NCBI RefSeq assembly: GCF_048388525.1
Contig: NZ_DBGCTQ010000004.1
Span: 1-64,000 of the forward strand
Source: BQOK01 sp048388525
GTDB lineage: Bacteria > Bacillota > Clostridia > Oscillospirales > Ruminococcaceae
Length of the DNA: 64,000 nt
Direction: 5' to 3'
Shown: one piece after another, positions 33,008 to 40,742 of the stretch
How positions within the stretch are numbered: position 1 is the stretch's first letter
Layout: every line of letters starts with the position of its first letter
Translations under genes and position numbers: made by a program
The notes under the pieces: model-generated
The model's input: only the letters and a program-made list of their open reading frames with translations
Database searches by the model: none
Told to the model about the DNA's origin: nothing

Positions 33008-33323
33008 CAACAAGACCCGCCTTGCGGCGGGTCTTGTTGCATAGAGGGGTGGGAAAGTATAAATAAGTGAGAAGCAATCAATTTTTGTGGCAGCGAATCG
33101 CTCACTGCAAGTATTAGTATACGGATTTTTCTTTATATGTCAAATCAAAAAGCTGGCAAAAAATTTAATTTTATTCTTTACTTTTCCATTTAAGCTTTAT
33201 ATAATTAAAATATTCCCCTGAAAAACCTTCTCTTTTTTGTTTTGTATCTTTTCCACAAGCCTCCGGCTTAATTAAAGCAAGATTTTTACATTCCACACAA
33301 TGCTCATAAGGGAGGTACATTTT
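33008..33323 (+). promoter_or_regulatory. Intergenic region with second hairpin and the Lrp-gene promoter
   Basis: About 315 bases with no gene. It holds a 14-bp hairpin (33008-33039), an AT-rich stretch, and a plus-strand promoter TTTACT (33177-33182), 17 bases, TATAAT (33200-33205), roughly 120 bases before the regulator. The long AT-rich leader could hold autoregulatory Lrp sites, but none is clear. Confidence 0.6.
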
Positions 33324-33755
33324 TTGGACAAACTCGACAAAAAGATCCTCACCCTTCTCACCCAGAACGCCCGTATGCCGGTCAAGGACATTGCAAAGCA
33401 GGTCTCGCTCACCAGCCCTGCCGTGAGCAGCCGCATCCGCCGCATGGAGCAGCAGGGCGTCATCGGCGGCTACACCGTGCGGCTGGAGCTGCCGGGCAGC
33501 GCCCACCAGGTAAGCGCGCTCATCAGCGTTTCCATCCAGCCCGCCCAGCGGCACGAGTTCCTTGCCATGCTGCAAAACGAACCGCAGGTGGTGCAGTGCT
33601 TCCACGTCACCGGCAGCCACAGCTTTATCGCCAAGGTCGGCTGCGGCAGCATGCAGGAACTGGAACACCTGATCACCCGTTTTCAGCAGCTCGGCCCCAC
33701 CAGCACCCAGATCATCCTCTCCACCCCGGTGGACCGGCGTCTGCCCGCGCTTTAA
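33324..33755 (+). CDS. Lrp/AsnC family transcription regulator
   Basis: 143 residues from TTG 33324, eight bases after GGGAGG; an ATG at 33300 lies before the ribosome site. N-terminal HTH: LDKKILTLLTQNARMPVKDIAKQV then SLTSPAVSSRIRRMEQQGVI. C-terminal ligand-binding RAM domain: QVVQCFHVTGSHSFIAKV is typical. Such proteins sense amino acids; the neighbouring DUF4358 lipoprotein may or may not be a target. Confidence 0.93.
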   Translation: MDKLDKKILTLLTQNARMPVKDIAKQVSLTSPAVSSRIRRMEQQGVIGGYTVRLELPGSAHQVSALISVSIQPAQRHEFLAMLQNEPQVVQCFHVTGSHSFIAKVGCGSMQELEHLITRFQQLGPTSTQIILSTPVDRRLPAL

Positions 33756-33826
33756 GCGCGCCGCTCCCTCCGGCCCGGCATAACCGGCCGCCCGGCGGCC
33801 ACACTAACCACAAAAGGAGTGTTTTC

Positions 33827-34369
33827 ATGAAACGTTTTATTGCTTTCGGCCTGACCCTCTGCCTGGCGCTGGGCCTTGCCGCCTGCGGCGGCGCACCCGC
33901 CGGCAGCGGCCCCAAAGACTATGCCGCCGCCCTCTCCGCCGCCCGCCCCAGCGCCGACAACGACGCCTACCCCGTCTTCACCCTGAAAGACGGCGTGTGG
34001 GGCGCCTCGGGCGCTTATGCGGCCGATCTCAGCGAAGAAGACCTGCAAACTCAGGCAAGCCTTGCGCTGCAAAGCCTCGGCCTTGCGGCCGAGGACGTGC
34101 AGGAGGCCGCGTTCAGCCTGAGCCTCATGAACGTTCAGGCCTACGGCGTCGCCATTGTAATGCCCGCGCAAAACCGCACCGGCGCGGTAAAAGAGGCCCT
34201 GCAGGCTTACATCGACGGGCAGAAGGCCGCCCAGCAGAACTACCTGCCCGACCAGTACGCCATCGCCAAAGCCGCGCGGCTGGAAACCCTGAAAACCGGC
34301 GAGGTGGTGCTGGTCATGCGCGACGGCCAGAACGACGTTTACAGCGCCATTGAAAAGGCCCTCAAATAA
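33827..34369 (+). CDS. DUF4358 family lipoprotein
   Basis: 180 residues from ATG 33827 with AAAAGGAG upstream. Signal peptide with lipobox LAAC (C20), very close in sequence to that of the MetQ-like protein (shared CLALGLAACGG). The mature part has the DUF4358 layout: a segment with AYGVAIVMPAQNRTGAVKEALQAYI, then QQNYLPDQYAIAKAARLETLKTGEVVLVM near the end. Members are extracellular and of unknown function. 71 bases after the Lrp gene. Confidence 0.85.
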   Translation: MKRFIAFGLTLCLALGLAACGGAPAGSGPKDYAAALSAARPSADNDAYPVFTLKDGVWGASGAYAADLSEEDLQTQASLALQSLGLAAEDVQEAAFSLSLMNVQAYGVAIVMPAQNRTGAVKEALQAYIDGQKAAQQNYLPDQYAIAKAARLETLKTGEVVLVMRDGQNDVYSAIEKALK

Positions 34370-34429
34370 TCGGTGCCCGACCCTCCCGGCGGGCAGCGCC
34401 GGGGCGTGCGGGCTGTGCGCGGCGGGCAT

Positions 34430-34458
34430 TTGCCCCCGCGCGCTTTTTTTGGTATAAT
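34430..34458 (+). promoter_or_regulatory. Promoter of the GT2 gene
   Basis: TTGCCC (34430-34435), 17-base spacer, TATAAT (34453-34458), about 60 bases before the glycosyltransferase start. Confidence 0.7.
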
Positions 34459-34519
34459 GGGGCGCAGAGCGATCCCCCCGGTCCAGAACCAAATCTGTAA
34501 AGGAAAGGCGGCGCTTTGT

Positions 34520-35509
34520 ATGAAAGCCACCGTCATCATCCCCAACCTCAACGGCGCGGGCTGGCTGCGCGACTCCATCGAATCCATCTGGGCCCAGACC
34601 GAGCAGGATTTTGAGCTCATTGTGGTCGACAATGCCTCCACCGACGAAAGCCTGGCCGTCGCCCGCAGCTACCAGGGCCGCCCGCGCTACCGGCTGATCG
34701 AAAACGACCGGAACACCGGGTTTTCCTTTGCCGTCAACCAGGGCATCCGGGCCGCGCAGGGCGAATACGTCGCCCTGTTCAACAACGACGCCTTTGCCGA
34801 GCCGGCTTGGCTCGAAAACCTGCTCGCGGCCGCGGCGGCCGATCCCCGCATTTTTGCGGTGGGCGGCCTGATGCTCCGCCATTTTGAGCGCACCCTGGCC
34901 GACGACGCGGGCGACTACGTCACCCTTTTGGGCTTTGCCTGCAAGCGGGGCGACGGCATGAAAGCCAGCCGTTACACAAAACCCTGCCGCATCTTTTCGG
35001 CCTGCGGGGGCGCGGCCCTTTACCGCAAAAGCATTCTGGATGAGATCGGTCTGTTCGACGAACACTTCTTCGCCTATTATGAGGATGTGGACATCAGCTG
35101 GCGCGCCAACAGCCTGGGCTACAAAAACGTTTACTGCCCCGCCGCCCGCTGTTACCACATCTGCGGCGCCACCACCGGCGCGGTCCGCTACAATTCCTTT
35201 AAAAGCGTGCAGAGCGGGCGCAACAGTATCCTTCTTCCTTACAAAAACATGCCGCTTTTGATGTTTGTTTTAAACCTTCCCTTTCTGGCCCTCGGCTACC
35301 TTTTAAAAGCCGTGATGTTCCGCCTGCGGGGCTTCGGCCCGGCCTATGGGCAGGGCTTCCGCGAGGCGCTCCAGACCTTTAGCAAGCTGCAAAAGCCGAA
35401 ATTCCGCCTCAAAAATCTGCCCCATTACCTGCTCATCCAGCTGTGGCTCATCGCCGACACCTTCCGCTATATCATCTACCGTGCCCAGCGCGCGCTGGGG
35501 ATCACCTGA
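34520..35509 (+). CDS. Family 2 glycosyltransferase
   Basis: 329 residues from ATG 34520. GT-A fold: TVIIPNLNGAGWLRDSIESI at the start, ELIVVDNASTDES (near 35-47) binding the nucleotide, LFNNDAFAEPAWLENL (the D-x-D-like metal site), and FFAYYEDVDISWRANSLGY (near 190) with the ED catalytic-base motif. The C-terminal ~100 residues are helical with one hydrophobic segment (LLMFVLNLPFLALGYLLKAV). This is the rhamnosyltransferase-like (WbbL) branch of GT2. A single-gene unit, away from the main glycan island. Confidence 0.92.
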   Translation: MKATVIIPNLNGAGWLRDSIESIWAQTEQDFELIVVDNASTDESLAVARSYQGRPRYRLIENDRNTGFSFAVNQGIRAAQGEYVALFNNDAFAEPAWLENLLAAAAADPRIFAVGGLMLRHFERTLADDAGDYVTLLGFACKRGDGMKASRYTKPCRIFSACGGAALYRKSILDEIGLFDEHFFAYYEDVDISWRANSLGYKNVYCPAARCYHICGATTGAVRYNSFKSVQSGRNSILLPYKNMPLLMFVLNLPFLALGYLLKAVMFRLRGFGPAYGQGFREALQTFSKLQKPKFRLKNLPHYLLIQLWLIADTFRYIIYRAQRALGIT

Positions 35510-35532
35510 ACCGCAATTCGCCAAAGTAAATG

Positions 35533-35574
35533 CTGCCCCGGCGCAAGTTTTCGCCGGGGCAGTCTATTTTTTAT
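35533..35574. terminator. Terminator between GT2 and the minus-strand exporter operon
   Basis: 11-bp GC stem (35533-35543 with 35552-35562), loop CAAGTTTT, followed by TCTATTTTTT on the plus strand. Confidence 0.85.
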
Positions 35575-35581
35575 GCAACGT

Positions 35582-37723
35582 TCAGTGAAACAGATTTTTG
35601 ATCCTCTGCCAAAGGCCCGGCTTTTCAGCCGGCTGCGCCTCGGCCGGGGCCGCCTGCCCCACGCCCTCGCCTTCGCTTTGGGCGGGCTCCTCGGGCCCCT
35701 CCACCTTCATCACAAACTTTACGCTGGCTTTTACCCCCTCGGGCGCGCCGGTATAGCTGGTATAAGCGTCGGCCAGTTCTCCCAGCTCCTCGCCCACCTC
35801 GGTGAGGGCGGTCAGGTTCATGCCGCCCAGCTTGCCGGTGATCTGGTCGATGCCCTCGGTCTTATACTCGGCCACGCCGTCCTGCAATTCCAGCGCGCCG
35901 TCTGCCAGCGCGCCAGTGCCGGCCTTAAACTGGCCAATGGCCTCCTTCACCGTTTTGCTGCTGGCCGAAAGCTTTTCCAGTCCCTGCTCCAGCTCCGAAG
36001 CGCCCTTGTTCAGTTCGGCGGTGCCCTTTTGCAGTGCGGCCGCGCCGTCCGCCAGCTTCTGCGGGCCGCTGCCCAGCGCCGCCATGCTCGTGTTGAGCTG
36101 GTTCAAAGCGCCCGCCACGGTGTCCGCATCGTTCACATTGCCATTGTAAAGCCCGCTCATCAGGCCGGCGGCACTTTTCATCATGGCCTCGGCGCCGCCC
36201 ATCGCGTTGGCAACGGTCTCGCTGCTCACGGTCGTTTTCAGCCCCGCCAGCGATGCGCCCATTGCCGTGTATTCCGGGCTGCTTTTCACTGCGGCGGCAG
36301 TTGCTGCCGCCACCTGCGCGGGATCCACCCGCGCATCAATCTGGCCGTTCACTGCTGCGGCAACGGCACTCAGCGCCGTCTTTGCGTTTTCCTCGCTCAG
36401 GCCCAGGCCCACAAGCTGCTGCACCACCGTGTCGTCGGCCGTCACCGCCGCCACCGCGTCCTTGCAGCCCTTCACGGAGCCCTGCGCCGCATTTCCGGCC
36501 GCCGCGCTGATGAACCCCTCCACGCCTGCGCTCAGTGCATCAATCTGGCCCGGCACTCCGTTCAGGGTGGCCGAAAGGCCGTTCATCTCGCTCTTCAGAG
36601 TCATGAACTGGTTGTTCAGCGCCTGCACGCCGCCCTGCGAAGCGGTAACCTGATCCACGACCTGCTGCACCGCAGGGGCCAGCAGCTGCGCGCCCTGGGT
36701 GAGCCCGCTCGCGCCTGCTGCCAGCCCCTGCGCTCCCTCGGCCAGCTGCCCCGCGCCGTCCTTCACCTGCTTTGCGCCCGAGAGCGCCGCGTCCACACCC
36801 TCGTCAAAGGTCTGGTAGCTCGCCTGGAACTCGGCCATTTTGCCATCCAGGGTGTCCACCGCCTGGCGCAGGGTTTTGGCGCCGTCCTGCAGCTCCCGGG
36901 TGGCGTTTTCCAGCTCGTCCAGCTTGCCGTCCAGGTCATCAAACCCGTCGGTGCCCGCAAGGCCGTCCTTTTTCAGCTCCTCCATGCTGGTGGCCGCCGC
37001 CAACAGGATCGCAGGCGCCTCAAAGCACCCGGTATCGGCCTCCACAGTCACCTCATCCAGAAAACAATCATACAGGCCGTCCAGCTGGGCGGGCAGCAGG
37101 CCGTCAAAGGTGGCCCTCATGCCCGGCAGGGCCGCAAAAGCCACCAGCTGGTTCTGCGCGTCGGTCTGCACGGTGCCGTGCTCGGCGGTAATGTTGGTAA
37201 ACGCGCCCGCCGGCAGGTCCACCGCAATCATCGTCACAAAGGGGGTGTAAATATCCCGCAGGCTGCCGCCGATGGTGCGCTGGTATTTTTCGTTGTTGGT
37301 CAGCGCAATGTGTATGCCCACGCGCCCGGCCTTGCCCGTCAGCTCCCCGGCGGCAATGGGCGCGCCGTCCAGCGTGTAGGTAATGGCCGCGGTCACGGGC
37401 GGGGTCTTGTCGGTAACGCCCTGGTAATACACATCGTTGCCGCTGCCCTGAAAGGTGAGCGAACCGCCGCTCTGCTCCAGCTGCCACTCGCCTTTCAGAT
37501 TTGTGATATCCCGCAGCGAGGTGCTGTCTGTAAATCCCGAAAGCCCCGTGTCGCTGTGTACCCAGCTGCTCACGGTCTGGCTTTTCACGCTGCCGTCGGC
37601 GTTTAAAATAACGAACACGTTTTCGTCCTTGGTCACCTCGCCCGCGGCAAAGGCGGGCAGGGTGCAGCCCGCCACCAGGGCAAGGGCCGCAAGGGCTGCG
37701 GTAAAGCGGTAACTGCGTTTCAT
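35582..37723 (-). CDS. Secreted helical-repeat protein (YhgE-like), partner of the MMPL exporter
   Basis: 713 residues from ATG 37723, ten bases after AAAGGAG; the stop of the exporter gene is one base upstream. Signal peptide 1-27 (ends PAFAAG). Residues 28-240 form a beta-rich domain. From about 250 on there are long alpha-helical hairpins with seven- and eleven-residue patterns such as LxxGAxxLxxGAxxL (GAGQLAEGAQGLAAGASGL; KLADGAAALQKGTAEL), typical of YhgE/Pip-related proteins. A basic C-terminus ends WQRIKNLFH. No C-terminal membrane anchor is evident. It probably works with the MMPL transporter in envelope transport. Confidence 0.75.
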   Translation of the reverse strand: MKRSYRFTAALAALALVAGCTLPAFAAGEVTKDENVFVILNADGSVKSQTVSSWVHSDTGLSGFTDSTSLRDITNLKGEWQLEQSGGSLTFQGSGNDVYYQGVTDKTPPVTAAITYTLDGAPIAAGELTGKAGRVGIHIALTNNEKYQRTIGGSLRDIYTPFVTMIAVDLPAGAFTNITAEHGTVQTDAQNQLVAFAALPGMRATFDGLLPAQLDGLYDCFLDEVTVEADTGCFEAPAILLAAATSMEELKKDGLAGTDGFDDLDGKLDELENATRELQDGAKTLRQAVDTLDGKMAEFQASYQTFDEGVDAALSGAKQVKDGAGQLAEGAQGLAAGASGLTQGAQLLAPAVQQVVDQVTASQGGVQALNNQFMTLKSEMNGLSATLNGVPGQIDALSAGVEGFISAAAGNAAQGSVKGCKDAVAAVTADDTVVQQLVGLGLSEENAKTALSAVAAAVNGQIDARVDPAQVAAATAAAVKSSPEYTAMGASLAGLKTTVSSETVANAMGGAEAMMKSAAGLMSGLYNGNVNDADTVAGALNQLNTSMAALGSGPQKLADGAAALQKGTAELNKGASELEQGLEKLSASSKTVKEAIGQFKAGTGALADGALELQDGVAEYKTEGIDQITGKLGGMNLTALTEVGEELGELADAYTSYTGAPEGVKASVKFVMKVEGPEEPAQSEGEGVGQAAPAEAQPAEKPGLWQRIKNLFH

Positions 37724-37724
37724 C

Positions 37725-39836
37725 TCAAACACGCTCCTTTACAATTTTGGGCCAGTGGATGGTGGTTTTTTGAATGATGGGTGCGGTCAGGATCAGCAGC
37801 GCCGGCAGCACAAAAAGGATCACCAACATGCTGATGAGCGCCCCCCGGCTGATCAGCAGGCACAAACTGCTGATCAGCTCCATCTTCGATGCGGCGGCCA
37901 CGCTGGCGGTGGCCACAAAAAAGGTCAGGCCGCTGGTCAAAATGCTGCGGCTGCACTGCTCCACCGCAATCTGCACCGCCTGCTTCACCGTGCGTCCCGC
38001 CGCCAGCTCCTCCCGGTAGCGGGTGGTGGTCAAAATGGCGTAGTCCACCGTGGCCCCCAGCTGGATGGTCCCCACCACAATGCTGGCCACAAAAGGCAGC
38101 ACCGCGCCGCTGAAATAGGGGATGCCCATGTTGATCATAATGGCGCTCTCAATGGCCGCCACCAGCAGCACCGGGATCGAGACCGACTTGAACACGATCG
38201 CCACGATCAAAAACACCGCCAAAATGCTGGTGACATTCACATTGCGGAAGTCCACGTCCGCCACCTCGATCAGGTCCTTGGTCATGGCGCCCTCGCCGCT
38301 GATCACCCCCTGCGGGTCATAGCGCTTTACAATCGCGTTCATCCGGTCCAACTGGGCGTTCTGCGCCTCGGTACCGCTTTTATAACTGGAATTTGCCAGC
38401 AGCATCCGGTGCCCGCCCGCCGCAAAGATCTCCCGGATCTCTGCCGGCACAAAGCTCTCGGGGATGCCCCCGCCCAAAAACTTTTCGTAGCTGAGCACCT
38501 GGTTCACGCCCTCCACCCGTTCCAGCTCGCTGGTCAGTTCGGTGAGCTCGCTGTTGGAAATGGCCTCGTCCACGATCACAAAATGGGTGGTGGTCATGTC
38601 AAAATCATCTTTCAGGCGGTTTGTACCCACAATGCCCGCCATGTCCTGGGGCAGGCTGTCGAACAGCGTATAATATACCTCCACCTTGCTCTGCGCCACC
38701 GCAAAGGGCACAAACAGCAGCAAAAACACGATCAAAATAGGGATGTAGTGCTTCACCACAAAGTGTGAGGTGCGGGTCAGCTTGGGGATAAAGGTGCGGT
38801 GCCGGCGGCTGGCCACCGCCCTGCGGAAGGTCAGGATCATGGCCGGCAGAATGGTCACGGTGCACACCACCCCCAGCGCCACGCCCTTTGCCATTACAAG
38901 GCCGATGTCGGTGCCCAGCTTCAGGCTCATGGTGCACATGGCCAAAAAGCCCGCAATGGTGGTGAGCGAGGACCCCGCAATGGACGAAAAGGTGTTGCAG
39001 ATGGCCTTCACCATGGCTCCCTCGGCCACCTCCCGGCTGGCCGGCTGGCCCTCGGGCACGCCGGCCTTCAGCTTTTCCTCCTCAAAGCGGTGCAGCAAAA
39101 AAATCGAAAAATCCATCGTCACGCCCAGCTGCAGCACCGTGGCCAGCGCTTCGGTGATGTAGCTGATCTGCCCCAAAAAGATGTTGGTGCCGAAGTTGTA
39201 AAGGATGGGAAACGCAATGCTCACCATAAAAATCAGCGGCACCACCGTGGCGTGGATGCTGGCAAACAGCACCAGCAGGCTGCACCCCACCGCGCACAGA
39301 ATGTAAAGCGGCATCTCCTGGTCCACCAGCGCCTTGGTGTCGGCCAAAATGGCCGACATACCGCCGATGAAACAGTCCTTTTTCAAGATTTCCTGGATCT
39401 TTTGCACCGCACCCATGGTCTCGGCGCTGGCGCTGGTGCCGTCAAATTTCACGATCAACATGGTCGCGTCGTTCTTGCCATAAAAAAACTTCTGGATATC
39501 CCCCGGCAGCATCTCTGCCGGAATGGTCACGTCCAGCATGTCGCTGGTCCACATCACCTTGGCCACCCCCGGAACCGCAGCGATCTCGTCCTTCATGGCA
39601 AGCAGCTCGGCGGTGGGCATGTGCTCCACCGTGATCATGGCGGTGGAGGCGGTGTGGAAATCATCCTCCAAATATGCTTCGCCGATCATCGAGTCCAGTT
39701 CCGGCGGCAGGTAGGTCAAAATATCATAGTTGATATAGGTGCCCATCGCCCCCAGCACCGCCGGGATCAGCAGCAGCACCGCCGCCGCCAGCACCAGCTT
39801 GCGGCGCTTCACCACAAAGCGGGCAAAATGTTCCAT
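37725..39836 (-). CDS. MMPL/RND family transporter
   Basis: 703 residues from ATG 39836 with AGGAGATG upstream. Two repeats, each with one helix, a large outer domain and a group of five helices: first helix LVLAAAVLLLIPAVLGAMG, then after the halfway point FVVKHYIPILIVFLLLFV. TMDFSIFLLHRFEEEK (near 342-357) and TVDYAILTTTRYREEL (near 610-625) are the two conserved RND/MMPL helix motifs with the proton-relay Asp. It is the first gene of a two-gene operon under the operators at 39859-39958, so probably exports a drug or lipid that the TetR protein senses. Confidence 0.92.
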   Translation of the reverse strand: MEHFARFVVKRRKLVLAAAVLLLIPAVLGAMGTYINYDILTYLPPELDSMIGEAYLEDDFHTASTAMITVEHMPTAELLAMKDEIAAVPGVAKVMWTSDMLDVTIPAEMLPGDIQKFFYGKNDATMLIVKFDGTSASAETMGAVQKIQEILKKDCFIGGMSAILADTKALVDQEMPLYILCAVGCSLLVLFASIHATVVPLIFMVSIAFPILYNFGTNIFLGQISYITEALATVLQLGVTMDFSIFLLHRFEEEKLKAGVPEGQPASREVAEGAMVKAICNTFSSIAGSSLTTIAGFLAMCTMSLKLGTDIGLVMAKGVALGVVCTVTILPAMILTFRRAVASRRHRTFIPKLTRTSHFVVKHYIPILIVFLLLFVPFAVAQSKVEVYYTLFDSLPQDMAGIVGTNRLKDDFDMTTTHFVIVDEAISNSELTELTSELERVEGVNQVLSYEKFLGGGIPESFVPAEIREIFAAGGHRMLLANSSYKSGTEAQNAQLDRMNAIVKRYDPQGVISGEGAMTKDLIEVADVDFRNVNVTSILAVFLIVAIVFKSVSIPVLLVAAIESAIMINMGIPYFSGAVLPFVASIVVGTIQLGATVDYAILTTTRYREELAAGRTVKQAVQIAVEQCSRSILTSGLTFFVATASVAAASKMELISSLCLLISRGALISMLVILFVLPALLILTAPIIQKTTIHWPKIVKERV

Positions 39837-39858
39837 GCCATCATCTCCTGTGTCAAAC

Positions 39859-39958
39859 TGACTTTTGGTCATCGAATTGCAGTATACGCTTTTGCCGGCT
39901 GGCCGTCAATTCTTTAAATGACCAATAGTCACGATTTCATCGGCGTGACTTTTGGTCA
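39859..39958. promoter_or_regulatory. Three TetR operator sites TGAC-N5-GTCA
   Basis: Perfect-arm palindromes lie at 39859-39871, 39919-39931 and 39946-39958, each TGAC-N5-GTCA. The first and third share the sequence TGACTTTTGGTCA exactly. The first overlaps the start region of the exporter transcript (minus-strand -10 TATACT rightwards of it, at about 39886-39881). The last two lie upstream of the TetR promoter. Three matching dyads in a divergent TetR/exporter gap are the natural binding sites of that regulator. Confidence 0.8.
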
Positions 39959-39982
39959 TTTTGGCAAATTGAAGATTTGTCC

Positions 39983-40011
39983 TTGCTTTTCTGCTGATTG
40001 CCACCTATACT
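39983..40011 (+). promoter_or_regulatory. Promoter of the TetR gene
   Basis: TTGCTT (39983-39988), 17-base spacer, TATACT (40006-40011). Confidence 0.65.
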
Positions 40012-40085
40012 AAAATCAAGAAAAAAGGTGGCAAAGCGCGAAAGAGCTGTTTTTGCCCGCTTCAAATTTAAAGGGGGATTCTTTC

Positions 40086-40676
40086 ATGCCGGGGCGTTTG
40101 CAGCAGCAAAAGGAAGTCAAAAAGCAAAGCCTTCTAACCGCCGCCAACGAATTATTTCTGGAAAAAGGGGTCTCCAAAACTTCTATCGACGATATCGTCA
40201 AGCGCGCCCAGGTGGCCAAAGGCACCTTTTATTTATATTTCAAAGATAAAAGTGAGCTTCAGCAGGCTCTTGTTCTGCGCATCAGCACCAGGGTGCTGAA
40301 CGAGGCCTACGCGGCGGTCCACGGCAGGGGGACCGGAGATTTTATCGAGGACCTGCTCTTATTCATCGACCACATCATTGAGCAGTTTAAACGGGACAAG
40401 CTCACCCTGCGCCTTTTGGAGCGCAATTTTTCCTGGCCCGCGGTGGCCCGCGAGCTCTCGCAGGGCACCGATCCGCTGTGGCAGAACCTCATGAAAATGC
40501 TGCAGGCCAGCCCCCTTGCCGCCCACCGCACCGAGGACGAGTTGTTCAAGTTGGTCTTCATCATCGTGGAGATGTGCGGCTCCACCTGCTACTCCTCCAT
40601 CATCGAGCATCGCCCCGACACCATCGACAACATGAAGCCCGTTCTGTACGACATCATCCGCCGTGCCTTGGCCTGA
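40086..40676 (+). CDS. TetR/AcrR family repressor
   Basis: 196 residues from ATG 40086 with AAAGGGGG upstream. HTH region: KKQSLLTAANELFLEKGVSKTSIDDIVKRAQVAKGTFYLYFKDKSEL (residues 11-57), the canonical TetR N-terminal pattern. The C-terminal 140 residues are helical and should bind the inducer. Divergent from the MMPL operon with three shared operators, so it most likely represses that operon and itself. A 16-bp bidirectional terminator follows. Confidence 0.94.
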   Translation: MPGRLQQQKEVKKQSLLTAANELFLEKGVSKTSIDDIVKRAQVAKGTFYLYFKDKSELQQALVLRISTRVLNEAYAAVHGRGTGDFIEDLLLFIDHIIEQFKRDKLTLRLLERNFSWPAVARELSQGTDPLWQNLMKMLQASPLAAHRTEDELFKLVFIIVEMCGSTCYSSIIEHRPDTIDNMKPVLYDIIRRALA

Positions 40677-40686
40677 TCCTATAAAT

Positions 40687-40725
40687 AAAAAACGCCGCGA
40701 AGCATTTCAGCTTCGCGGCGTTTTT
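40687..40725. terminator. Bidirectional terminator between TetR and the hybrid kinase
   Basis: AAAAAACGCCGCGAAGC (40687-40703), loop ATTTCA, GCTTCGCGGCGTTTTT (40710-40725). The A and T tracts serve both convergent genes. Confidence 0.92.
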
Positions 40726-40742
40726 ACTGTTTTGCAAGCATC

